This document shows, piece after piece, positions 25,525 to 34,800 of a DNA stretch of 36,788 bases; position 1 is the stretch's first letter; the number at the start of each line of letters is the position of its first letter. Origin of the DNA: Bacteroidota bacterium. Lineage in GTDB: Bacteria; Bacteroidota; Bacteroidia; Bacteroidales; VadinHA17. Where the stretch lies: positions 1 through 36,788 of the forward strand of contig JAKQPD010000412.1 in NCBI GenBank assembly GCA_029564935.1, in the 5' to 3' direction. Position numbers and translations under genes: made by a program. The notes beneath the pieces were generated by a model, which worked only from the letters and a program-made list of their open reading frames with translations, was not told the origin of the DNA and searched no databases.

Positions 25525-26757
25525 ATGAAAGAAAAGGTTGTTTTGGCTTACAGCGGAGGTCTGGATACTTCAGTCATCCTTAAATGGCTGATCGGGAAAG
25601 ATTATGATGTTATTGCATATGTTGCGGATGTAGGGCAGGATGAAGATTTTGAAGAGTGCAGGAAGAAAGCTTTGATGCTTGGTGCATCAAAAGTCATTAT
25701 TTCTGATCTGAAAAGGGAATTTGTTGAAAAATATGTTTTCAAGGCAATAATGGCAAATGCGATCTATGAGGACAGGTATCTTCTGGGGACTGCTCTTGCC
25801 AGGCCGCTTATAGCCAGGAAGCAGATTGAAGTGGCGAAGACTGAGGGAGCAGTAGCTGTTGCTCATGGGGCAACAGGTAAGGGAAATGACCAGGTAAGAT
25901 TTGAATTATGTTACTATGCATTAATGCCCGGCGTCAAAGTGATCTCACCCTGGAAGGATAAGGAATTTCTTTCGGCTTTCAAAGGCAGGACAGATCTTCT
26001 GAAATACGCGTCTGAAAACAAAATCCCCGTAAAGGCCAGTATTGACAAGCCTTACAGTGAGGATGATAACCTTATGCATATCAGCCATGAAGCAGGTGTT
26101 CTGGAAGATCCCATGTACACGCTCAGCAAAAGCATGCTTACAAAGATGGTTATGCCTCAGGATGCACCGGACAAGGAAACCAGGATAGTTATTCATTTCA
26201 GGAACGGGATACCTGTAAGGATTATAAATAAAGATAACGGAACCACAAGGGAGGATCCTTATGAAATGTTCGTATATCTTAATCAGCTTGCCGGAAGTAA
26301 CGGCATCGGACTTCTCGATATGGTCGAGAACAGGTTTGTTGGCATAAAATCAAGAGGCGTTTATGAAACCCCCGCTGCAACCGTCCTTCATATTGCTCAT
26401 AAGGATATTGAAGGGATAGCAATGGACAGGGAAGTGATGAGACTTGTAAGTATGCTCAGACCCAAATTTGCCGAGCTGATTTACAATGGTTTCTGGTTCA
26501 GTCCCGAAATGGATTTCCTTATGGCTGCTATAGAAAAGAGCCAGGAACTGATCGACGGAAGTGTTCATCTCTGCCTTTATAAGGGGAACGTGATAATTGA
26601 AGGCCGCGAATCACCATCTTCACTTTATAATGAAAAGCTGTCGAGCATGGATATTGACGGCGGATTTGATCAGACCGACAGCAGGGGGTTCATAAAGATA
26701 AATGCCATCCGGCTTATGGCTCACAGGGCAATTGTTGAGGAAAGTCAGAGAAAATAA
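25525..26757 (+). CDS. argG: Argininosuccinate synthase
   Basis: ArgG condenses citrulline and aspartate with ATP to argininosuccinate. The 410-residue length is typical. The N-terminal ATP pyrophosphatase P-loop AYSGGLDTS is at residues 8-16. Conserved stretches include [20 protein letters not shown], the region around [16 protein letters not shown], and the substrate-binding [13 protein letters not shown]. It follows argR by 35 nt without an evident promoter. An unusual 229-bp spacer containing a palindromic element separates it from argH. Confidence 0.97.
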   Translation: MKEKVVLAYSGGLDTSVILKWLIGKDYDVIAYVADVGQDEDFEECRKKALMLGASKVIISDLKREFVEKYVFKAIMANAIYEDRYLLGTALARPLIARKQIEVAKTEGAVAVAHGATGKGNDQVRFELCYYALMPGVKVISPWKDKEFLSAFKGRTDLLKYASENKIPVKASIDKPYSEDDNLMHISHEAGVLEDPMYTLSKSMLTKMVMPQDAPDKETRIVIHFRNGIPVRIINKDNGTTREDPYEMFVYLNQLAGSNGIGLLDMVENRFVGIKSRGVYETPAATVLHIAHKDIEGIAMDREVMRLVSMLRPKFAELIYNGFWFSPEMDFLMAAIEKSQELIDGSVHLCLYKGNVIIEGRESPSSLYNEKLSSMDIDGGFDQTDSRGFIKINAIRLMAHRAIVEESQRK

Positions 26758-26843
26758 AGCAATTGGCAATGAAACCTTCATACTTCCCGGAGCTGGACAA
26801 ACGGATAGGAAAGCAATTAGGGATATTTTTTCCCACATCAAAT

Positions 26844-26925
26844 TATACCCCCTTTCCCGTTTCCCCCAGGGGGGAAAAGCTGCTCCAGCGCCTTCCCCCC
26901 TGGGTGAAGGTTGGGATGGGGGTAA
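26844..26925. repeat. Long imperfect palindrome between argG and argH
   Basis: The left arm (about 26844-26876) contains accccctttccc and cccccaggggggaa. The right arm (about 26893-26925) reads back as ttaccccc, atccc and caggggggaa in reverse complement. A loop of about 16 nt separates them. It occupies the argG-argH spacer; open frames crossing it look non-coding. Confidence 0.65.
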
Positions 26926-26986
26926 AAATTACAAAATGAAGATGGGAAAAGTAATCAGATAGTTTGCTACTTTAAAAAAAATCACA

Positions 26987-28327
26987 ATGAAATTATGGGA
27001 AAAAGGAATTAATCCCGAACCGGCAATAATTGAATTCACCGCCGGGAAGGACAGAAAGACGGATCTTCATCTTACAAAATGGGATATTGTAGGATCGATG
27101 GCACATGTGATAATGCTTCATGATGTAGGTCTGATTGAGAATGACGAGAAGAATAACATGCTGAAAGCCCTTCATTCACTTTTTGTATGGGACGAAGAGG
27201 GGAGTCTGGCCATTGAGAACGGGGTGGAGGATATTCATTCGCAGATCGAGAAGGAGATGTCTTCAATACTGGGGACGACAGGAAGAAAGATCCATACCGG
27301 GCGATCTAGGAACGACCAGGTGCTTGTTGATATCAGGCTCTACACCCGTGAAGAGATTGACAAGGTAGCTATGCTTATGAACAGGCTTTTCAGGAAGCTT
27401 CAGTCATTGAGCGATCAGTACAGGGAGGTATTATTGCCGGGGTACACTCATATGCAGCCGGCCATGGTATCATCTTTCGGTATGTGGTTTGGTGCATATG
27501 CCGAGAGTCTTACAGATGATCTTTCACTTCTGACAACGGCGAGAGCTCTCAACAACAGGAATCCCCTGGGAACAGCGGCAGGATACGGGACCACTCTTCC
27601 CCTTAACAGAAAGCTTACTTCGGAGCTTCTGGAGTTTGATGATCTGGTTTATAATTCAGCCTATGCCAGCCTGAGCCGGGGAAAAGTCGAAATGGCAATA
27701 GCTTCAGCTCTTGCTTCTCTTGCACAAACCCTTTCGCGCTTTTCAATGGATATCTGTCTTTACATGACCGCAGAATTCAGGTTCATCGATTTTCCCGACG
27801 AATATGTTACAGGATCAAGCATCATGCCCCAGAAAAGGAACCCTGATGTTTTTGAACTCATAAGGGGCAGGACAAATCTTATACAGACCCTTCCGGGAAA
27901 AGTTGCCATGCTGGTTTCAAATCTGCCATCGGGATATAACCGCGACCTGCAATTACTGAAACAGATCATGTTCGATGCATTCTCCGAATTGCAGGAGTGT
28001 CTGGAAATAATGCTCCTTATGCTGAATAATATCAGGATCAGGAAGAATATTACAGAAAATCCTATATATAATACAATTTTCAGCACCGAGGAAGTGAACA
28101 GGCTGGTAAAACAGGGTATCCCGTTCAGGGATGCATATAAAGCCGTAGCCGATATGGTAAAGAACTCTTCCTTCTCAAAAACAGCAATTTCGGATTATGT
28201 GCATGAAGGAAGTCTTGGCAACCTCTGCAATGAAGAAATTGCAAGGATGTTCGATGAAAATATAAAGTTCTTTAAGAACAAAACAGCTGCGGAAATGTCA
28301 GAGAAGCTGATGGGATATATAAAGTGA
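26987..28327 (+). CDS. argH: Argininosuccinate lyase
   Basis: ArgH splits argininosuccinate into arginine and fumarate. The 446 residues contain the superfamily signature GSSIMPQKRNPD (276-287), which carries the catalytic serine loop, along with HTGRSRNDQV, PGYTHMQPAMVSSFG and RNPLGTAAGYG. The ATG at 26987 fits the family start (MKLWEKGINPEPAIIEFTAGKDRK). It is convergent with carA, and a compound palindrome lies between their stops. ArgR control could reach it only through the argR-argG transcript, because no ARG box is seen immediately upstream. Confidence 0.97.
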   Translation: MKLWEKGINPEPAIIEFTAGKDRKTDLHLTKWDIVGSMAHVIMLHDVGLIENDEKNNMLKALHSLFVWDEEGSLAIENGVEDIHSQIEKEMSSILGTTGRKIHTGRSRNDQVLVDIRLYTREEIDKVAMLMNRLFRKLQSLSDQYREVLLPGYTHMQPAMVSSFGMWFGAYAESLTDDLSLLTTARALNNRNPLGTAAGYGTTLPLNRKLTSELLEFDDLVYNSAYASLSRGKVEMAIASALASLAQTLSRFSMDICLYMTAEFRFIDFPDEYVTGSSIMPQKRNPDVFELIRGRTNLIQTLPGKVAMLVSNLPSGYNRDLQLLKQIMFDAFSELQECLEIMLLMLNNIRIRKNITENPIYNTIFSTEEVNRLVKQGIPFRDAYKAVADMVKNSSFSKTAISDYVHEGSLGNLCNEEIARMFDENIKFFKNKTAAEMSEKLMGYIK

Positions 28328-28360
28328 TGAGGATAGTCCTGCTTTGACAGATTCTTAAAC

Positions 28361-28449
28361 AACCACCCCGGCCAGACCATTTATATTCTGCAGTTTAGAT
28401 GATTTTGTGGTCTGGCCACCCCTCCTTAAAAAAAGGAGGGGAAACTTTC
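28361..28449. repeat. Compound palindromic element, copy B
   Basis: The same order as copy A: aaccacccc lead, outer stem GGCCAGACCA (28370-28379) with TGGTCTGGCC (28408-28417), hairpin CCCCTCCTT (28419-28427) with AAGGAGGGG (28433-28441), then aaacttt. The outer stem sequence differs from copy A but pairs over 10 bp. Confidence 0.75.
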
Positions 28450-28478
28450 ACAGCAAAAAGTTCTGAATTCTGATTTCG

Positions 28479-28498
28479 AATGTTCTTCATTCTTACTT
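28479..28498. repeat. 20-nt direct repeat overlapping the carA 3' end
   Basis: AATGTTCTTCATTCTTACTT here is identical to 5468-5487, just downstream of serS. In this copy the repeat overlaps the carA stop codon (28493-28495), so it supplies part of the end of the gene. Confidence 0.7.
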
Positions 28499-29575
28499 TA
28501 CATTCTTCCTGATATTATCCATAAATACATCGAACAGATAATCTGTATCAGTAGGCCCGCCGGATGCCTCGGGGTGGAACTGTGTTGAAAAGAATGGCAT
28601 GCTCTTATGTTTCATTCCCTCGTTGGTACTATCGTTCAGATTGATGAAAAGCGGCTCCCAGTCTTTGGCAAGGGTCTTATTATCCACCGCATATCCGTGA
28701 TTTTGTGAAGTGATATAGGCTTTATCGGTTCCTGTCATTACAACGGGCTGGTTATGACTTCTGTGCCCGTATTTCAGTTTGTAGGTATCCGCACCCGACG
28801 CCAGTGCCATAAGCTGGTTCCCGAGACAGATCCCGAAAACGGGAATATCCTTACTGAAAGATCTCTTTAAGTTTTCGATTGTTGTGGTGCACATTTTCGG
28901 GTCGCCCGGGCCGTTTGATATGAACAAACCGTCATACTCCTCATTATTATAATCGTAGTCCCATGGGACCCTGATTATTGTAGTGTCGCGCTTCAGCAGA
29001 TTCCTGATTATATTGTATTTAACTCCGCAGTCAATCAGGATTATCCTGAATTTTCCCGAACCATATACCTTTTTGGTCCTTGTGCTGACCTTTTCGACAA
29101 GATTTGATTTGTTGGGATCACAAAACTCCGCTTCAGTGCCGTCGGGTTCAAGCTTTCCGGGCATTGAGCCTTTTTCGCGTATCCGTTTTGTAAGCGCTCT
29201 GGTATCGATGCCATAAATACCCGGGACATTATTCCGTTTAAGCCATTCATCAAGGCTTTCTGCTGCATTCCAGTGGCTGTATTCAAAGGAATAATCCGAT
29301 ACGATGAGTCCTGAGATATGAATTGAAGATGATTCATAGAACCTGTAAAGATCATTTTCTTCATTCCTTGCGGGGGCTCCATAGTTACCTACGAGAGGAT
29401 ATGTCAGGCACAGGATCTGACCATGGTATGAAGGATCAGTGAGACTTTCGGGATATCCGGTCATGGCGGTATTGAACACCACTTCTCCGGCTGCGGGAAG
29501 AGCCGCCCCGAAGGACCTTCCGTAAAAGACCGATCCGTCTTCGAGAGTGAGCTTTACACGTTGATTATATTTCAT
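28493..29575 (-). CDS. carA: Carbamoyl-phosphate synthase small subunit
   Basis: CarA hydrolyses glutamine and channels ammonia to CarB. Of 360 residues, the N-terminal CPSase domain has GEVVFNTAMTGYPESLTDPSY, and the class I glutamine amidotransferase domain has nucleophile Cys250 in GICLGNQLM plus His334 and Glu336 in FHPEAS. Family length is normal. It starts 13 nt after the PatB-type aminotransferase gene, so the two are probably co-transcribed. Its last codons overlap a 20-nt repeat shared with the serS downstream region. carA and carB are on the same strand but separated by the oppositely oriented argR-argG-argH. Confidence 0.97.
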   Translation of the reverse strand: MKYNQRVKLTLEDGSVFYGRSFGAALPAAGEVVFNTAMTGYPESLTDPSYHGQILCLTYPLVGNYGAPARNEENDLYRFYESSSIHISGLIVSDYSFEYSHWNAAESLDEWLKRNNVPGIYGIDTRALTKRIREKGSMPGKLEPDGTEAEFCDPNKSNLVEKVSTRTKKVYGSGKFRIILIDCGVKYNIIRNLLKRDTTIIRVPWDYDYNNEEYDGLFISNGPGDPKMCTTTIENLKRSFSKDIPVFGICLGNQLMALASGADTYKLKYGHRSHNQPVVMTGTDKAYITSQNHGYAVDNKTLAKDWEPLFINLNDSTNEGMKHKSMPFFSTQFHPEASGGPTDTDYLFDVFMDNIRKNVK

Positions 29576-29588
29576 TTCTTAATACCTG

Positions 29589-30764
29589 TCATCTTGCTGA
29601 GGCAACAGCCTGTTCAATCCTGTGCATGGCTTTTTCAACCCTGCTCCGTGTCGTGGCCACATTTATCCTCATAAATCCTTCTCCGCCCGGACCAAATGTC
29701 GATCCTTCATTCATTCCCACACCCGCTTTATTAACGAAGAAGCTTTGCAGGTCCTTCCCCTTCATGCCTAATTTACGGCAATCGAGCCAGATCATATAAG
29801 TGGCCTCGGGTTGGACAGGGATGATTTCAGGGATATGCTCCCTGCAATATCCGGTCACATAATTTACATTTCCGTCAATATATTCCATCAGCGCTGCCAG
29901 CCATTCGTGTCCTTCCGAATATGCGGCAACTGAGGCAATGTTACCGAAAATATTCCCGTTACCGACATGAAGGATCTCAACTTTCCTGTTAAAGTATTTC
30001 CTCAGAACCGGATTTGATATGATTACCGAAGATGTCGACAGGCCTGCAAGGTTGAAGGTCTTGCTCGGAGCTACACAGGTAACCGTTATATCTGAAATTT
30101 CCTCCGACAGTCTTGCGACCGGGGTATGGAAATGACCCGGAAGGGTAAGATCGCAATGGATTTCATCGGAAAGTATTAATATTCTGTTTCTTAGACAGAT
30201 ATCGGAAAGCTGTCTCAGCTCTTCTTCAGACCAGGCTCTGCCGACCGGATTATGAGGGTTGGAGATAATGATCATCTTCGTTTCCGGCGATACTATCTGC
30301 TCAAGTGAATCGAGGTCCATAAACCATCTGCCGCTTTTTTCGATGAGCTGATTAATGACAAGTTTACGTCCATGACTTTCGACAGCCGAAAAGAAAGGAA
30401 AATATACAGGCGGCTGGACAATTATTGAATCTCCCGGCCTTGTGAAGGCAAGGGTACAAAGGTTTAATGCAGGAACAGTTCCCGGACAGAAACAAATGCT
30501 GTCCTTTTCAATCTTCCAGTTATATCCTGAACGGAACCAGTTAATTATTGAATTAAAATATTCGCTGGAGCGGAAGGAATAGCCATATAATCCATGGTCA
30601 ATACGGTGTTGTAGTTTCCCGGTAATGAATTCCGGCGCCCTGAAATCCATATCAGCCACCCACATGGGAATAATGTCCTTCTTCCCGAAAACCTCATATC
30701 TCAGGTCGTACTTTACAGAGTCTGTTCCTCCCCTGTTTACTTCTTCATCAAAATTCCAGTTCAT
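29589..30764 (-). CDS. PatB/MalY-type PLP aminotransferase (probable cystathionine beta-lyase)
   Basis: A 391-residue fold-type I PLP enzyme. The MalY/PatB subgroup cleaves C-S bonds in cystathionine or cysteine conjugates. Lys235 in APSKTFNLAGL is the Schiff-base lysine. SNPHNPVGRAWS and ILSDEIHCDL are the cofactor-binding segments. The N-terminal signature KYDLRYEVFGKKDIIPMWVADMDF is typical of PatB. The C-terminal VNKAGVGMNEGSTFGPGGEGFMRIN also fits. Whether it acts in methionine synthesis or sulfur salvage is not visible. It precedes carA by 13 nt. A -7 element (TATCTTTG, 30790-30797) lies upstream. Confidence 0.92.
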   Translation of the reverse strand: MNWNFDEEVNRGGTDSVKYDLRYEVFGKKDIIPMWVADMDFRAPEFITGKLQHRIDHGLYGYSFRSSEYFNSIINWFRSGYNWKIEKDSICFCPGTVPALNLCTLAFTRPGDSIIVQPPVYFPFFSAVESHGRKLVINQLIEKSGRWFMDLDSLEQIVSPETKMIIISNPHNPVGRAWSEEELRQLSDICLRNRILILSDEIHCDLTLPGHFHTPVARLSEEISDITVTCVAPSKTFNLAGLSTSSVIISNPVLRKYFNRKVEILHVGNGNIFGNIASVAAYSEGHEWLAALMEYIDGNVNYVTGYCREHIPEIIPVQPEATYMIWLDCRKLGMKGKDLQSFFVNKAGVGMNEGSTFGPGGEGFMRINVATTRSRVEKAMHRIEQAVASAR

Positions 30765-30789
30765 CAGAATTGTATAATTCCCGGAGGAA

Positions 30790-30797
30790 CAAAGATA
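30790..30797 (-). promoter_or_regulatory. Candidate -7 element of the patB-like gene and carA
   Basis: TATCTTTG on the minus strand matches TAnnTTTG and lies 25 nt before the ATG. No TTTG -33 box is found at normal spacing. Confidence 0.45.
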
Positions 30798-30989
30798 ATT
30801 AAATTCATATCGTGCCTGCTTCTGTTATGACCCGTACCAATAAATAATGGGAATAAAATATTTAAGACACTGGTTATAAGACAAGGATACCGGCTATCAA
30901 ATAACTTCAAACAAGATGTCTATTATTTAATTTATTTATTATTTTTATGCGCAGTTTTGATTGTTAAGTTAATATAAAATTGATCAGGT

Positions 30990-31817
30990 ATGAAAAAGAC
31001 GATTGCGGCATTGCTTCTTCCTTTGCTTCTGGCAGGTTTTGTGATCATTACATCTAATACCTCCTGCAGGAACAGGGGTACCGGTGAGCAGAAGAAAATT
31101 GATATGAATGAGGCTGATACCATATTGAATCAGATTGAAAAGAAAGTATATCCTCTGCCCACATCTGCCGAGGTTATAAAGATGTTGACTGATCTTGAAG
31201 TTGGATATATATTCGGCATTTCAAATCCTGTCGAGAATTCGAAGAAATATATTAAAAGCACCGACAGAGCTATCAACCTGGGAGGATATGGCGCTGATCT
31301 GAGCTATGCCACCTTATATAATATGCAGCAGGAGGTGCTGAATTACCTGAGCGCCCTGAGGTCGCTTGCCAACGAACTAAATATGTCGCAGATATATGAT
31401 GAATCGTGGTATGAAAAGATCAGGAAGAACTTTGACAATCGTGATGAGCTTGTAAAGATACTTACCGAAGCCTTCCAGAGCACATATGCTTACCTTGTTG
31501 AGAACAATCAGGAAACGCTTGCACTGCTTGTTGTTGGTGGCGCATGGGTTGAAGGGATGTATCTTACAACACATGTTTCGGAGGCAGCATACCAGGTTGC
31601 AGGGATATCCAGGAATCTGCTTGAGCAGAAAGAAGCATTCAATACTTTCCTTGAAGTAACAAAACCTTATGAAAACGAAGAGGATATCAGTAATTTCCTG
31701 GCAATTCTCGAACCGATCAAAAAGGTATATGAAGGTTTGGGAACAAGCCTGACCCAGCAGAATATAATTGACATTACAAAAGCAATCGAAGGGATCAGGG
31801 CCCAGATCATTAAGTAG
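30990..31817 (+). CDS. Predicted lipoprotein of unknown function
   Basis: I do not recognise this 275-residue protein. Residues 1-25 are a hydrophobic export signal, ending SNTSC with a possible lipidation Cys26; the lipobox is weak because Leu/Ala is missing at -3. The mature part looks mostly alpha-helical, with a central conserved-looking core (about 75-200) containing YGADLSYATLYNMQQEVLNY and LALLVVGGAWVEGMYLTTHV. It has no catalytic signature. An isolated C-terminal helix pair ends TKAIEGIRAQIIK. It is followed 17 nt later by a strong terminator and then by the TerB-like/ABC gene on the same strand. A TTTG (30956-30959) with TAAAATTG (30975-30982) is a weak promoter candidate. Confidence 0.8.
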   Translation: MKKTIAALLLPLLLAGFVIITSNTSCRNRGTGEQKKIDMNEADTILNQIEKKVYPLPTSAEVIKMLTDLEVGYIFGISNPVENSKKYIKSTDRAINLGGYGADLSYATLYNMQQEVLNYLSALRSLANELNMSQIYDESWYEKIRKNFDNRDELVKILTEAFQSTYAYLVENNQETLALLVVGGAWVEGMYLTTHVSEAAYQVAGISRNLLEQKEAFNTFLEVTKPYENEEDISNFLAILEPIKKVYEGLGTSLTQQNIIDITKAIEGIRAQIIK

Positions 31818-31834
31818 TTCTTTATCCTACAGAT

Positions 31835-31868
31835 GACCGCAAAGAATCTGACTTTGCGGTCTTTTTTT
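31835..31868 (+). terminator. Intrinsic terminator between the lipoprotein and ABC genes
   Basis: GACCGCAAAG (31835-31844) pairs perfectly with CTTTGCGGTC (31852-31861) over a 7-nt loop, followed by seven Ts (31862-31868). The ABC gene starts at 31883, only 14 nt later. Confidence 0.9.
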
Positions 31869-31882
31869 GAACTGGCATATTT

Positions 31883-34800
31883 ATGAGGGAGTCAGTATTA
31901 TTGGCGTTGATTCATATCTTTGCCATAGTTTCAACGGTCAACCCGGCAGGGATAACATCAAGAGGCAAAAAAATTCTGCGCAGTTACCTCAGAAGATATC
32001 TTAACAGGGAGCTCGAGGAAGAATACTACGCCCTTTTCGAAAATAATCTCGAGTTTTATTCAAATGAACTGAAAAGTGTCGATAAGGCCGAACTGGCAGA
32101 TGAAAACTCACTGATATCATTCCAGATAACCAATATCTGCCGTCAGATCAAAAAGGGACTGTTCCTTGAAGAAAGGATGATAGTCTTCCTCCAGCTTATG
32201 GAGTTTGCATTTGAGGATGGAATGATCTCCGAACAGGAGAAAACAATAGTCGACATAGTAGTAAAAACATTTAATATTTCCAGGAAGGAATATGATAATG
32301 TATCGGCATTTATTATTGGCAGGACCTTTGATGACATCTCCACAGACAGTGTTCTCATAATTGAAAGTGATAATCCCGAACTTTCCGGCGCATCTGCCTA
32401 CAGGAACTATGAAAGCTGGCGTCACCTTAAGATAAAAGGTTTCAAAGGGCATATAATTATCCTTTATATCGAGAGTACTCAAACCCTTCTTCTTACATAT
32501 GATGGTCCGCTTACTCTTTATTTCAAGGGACGTGATATAATTGTATGCCGGCCTTACCTGCTCGAAAGAGGTGTAAACATTAAAGGTCTGGGCATTGAAC
32601 CGATCTATTATTCGAAGATATTCAAGCAGTTCATATCCGGAAAATCCTCTGAAAAGGTTGTATTTGAAGGCCATAATATTCAGTTTACATTTAAGAACTC
32701 CGACAATGGAGTTCAGAAGATGAATTTCAGGGTTGAATCGGGCAATATGGTAGGGCTGATGGGAGGGAGCGGTGTCGGAAAAACAACGATGCTGAACCTT
32801 CTTCACGGAAAACTGAAACCTACTGAAGGGAATATTTATTTAAATGGCTATGACATACATGCCGATGCAGAGGATATAAAAGGACTTATCGGCTATGTTC
32901 CCCAGGATGACATGCTTATTGAGGAGCTGACTGTTTTCCAGAACCTTTATTTTAATGCAAGATTATGCTTTGGTGATTACACGGAAGAACAGCTTAACAT
33001 CACTGTTGAGAAAGTCCTTCAGGATCTTGATCTTCTGGAGATAAAGGATCTTCAGGTAGGGGATGTATTGAACAAAAAGGTCAGCGGAGGTCAGAGGAAA
33101 AGGCTGAATATAGGCCTGGAACTGATGCGTGAGCCGAAAGTTCTGTTTGTCGATGAACCCACATCGGGCTTGTCATCTTTCGATTCGGAAAAGGTGATGG
33201 TGCTGCTAAGGAACCAGGCATTGAACGGCAAGCTTGTTTTTGCAATCATTCATCAGCCTTCTTCCGATATAATAAAAATGTTCGACCGTCTGTGGATCCT
33301 CGACAAGGGAGGATATATGATCTACGACGGCGATCCCGTGGAAGCCCTGGTCTATTTCAAAACAGAAACATCCCAGGCCAATGCAGCTGAAAGCGAATGT
33401 CCGGGTTGCGGAAATATTGAAACTGACAATATTCTTCACATAGTCGAGGTCAAAGTGATTGATAATGACGGTATGCCGGGAAGGGACAGACAGGTGAGTC
33501 CGGCAGAATGGTATGAAAAATACCGGAAGAAAATGATGCCGTCGCTCAGGCCGAGACCTGAAAAAGTAGCTATGACCCCCGGCAACTTCAGGGTTCCCCG
33601 CAAATCTGTACAGCTCAGAACATTTATAAAAAGAAATATCACCAGAAAGCTGGCCGACAGGCAGTATATGACAATCAACCTTCTGGAAGCCCCACTTCTG
33701 GCACTAATACTCGGATATATATCAAAATACAGCGAGGAGCAGACCTACCTTTTCGCGGATAATATTAACTATCCGGTATTCCTCTTTATGTCAATTACAG
33801 TGGCGATTTTCATAGGGCTTACTGTAAGTGCCGAAGAGATCTTCAGGGACAGGAAGATACTGGAAAGAGAAAAATTCCTTAACCTGAGCAGGCTCAGCTA
33901 TCTTTTCTCAAAGATCAATTTTTTGTTCGTTCTGTCGGCTATTCAGACACTTTCCTTTGTACTTGTGGCAAATGCAATACTCGAAGTTAAAGGAATGCTT
34001 TTCAGGCACTGGCTTATCCTGTTCTCAACGGCATGCTTCGGGAACCTGCTGGGACTGAATATTTCCGCAGGCATGAGGTCGGCCATAAGCATTTATATAC
34101 TTATACCCCTTTTACTTGTTCCCCAGCTTCTCCTTGGAGGCGCCATGATACAGTTTGACGATCTGCATAAAGCGTTCAGCAGAAAAATTTATGTCCCGGT
34201 TATAGGTGATATCATGACTACAAGGTGGTCTTATGAGGCTATTACCGTAGAGCAGTTCAAAAGCAACAGGTACGAAAGGAATTTCTTTGATTATGATATG
34301 GCCATCAGCAGTTACAACTGGCATGCATCATTTCTGATCCCGAGGCTCAGGGTTAAGGTCCAGGAATGCGAGAAGGTAGGAAAAAATCCGGAGTTCAGAG
34401 AATATATTGAGAATAACTTCAAAAAGTTAAATTACCATCTGGATGAATTATCACAGATGACCGGCATCAGGCCCGGAGAATGGATCACCAGTGTTAATTA
34501 TCAGAAATTTAATGATATAATTGGTGATTATGTTCTTTCTTATCTTGACAGCCTGAATATAAGGTTCAGGTCGGACGAAAGGAAAACATCTCTTCAGCTT
34601 GATTCTGTAAAAAGATCCATGGAGCAGCGGATAGGAGAGGAGGCTTTTGTAAGATTACGGAGTGAAAATCATAATGAAAGACTTGCGGAATTAGTTCTGA
34701 ACCGGAGGAGTACCTGGAGAATATATGAGACCGACGATAAGTTCATACAAAAAGCCGATCCCGTATTGATGAAACCCGGATCAAAGCACGGGAGGGCTCA

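Noticed and set aside
26702..26962. 86-codon open frame across the argG end and the palindrome
   Set aside because: It begins inside argG and runs through the C/G-rich repeat; nothing supports translation.
30790..30812. ARG box upstream of the patB-carA unit
   Set aside because: Only one half-site (TGAAT on the minus strand) is present, with four mismatches over the consensus and no second box.
32117..32806. 229-codon open frame antisense to the ABC fusion gene
   Set aside because: Overlaps coding sequence with intact ABC motifs on the plus strand; no domain seen in the antisense frame.
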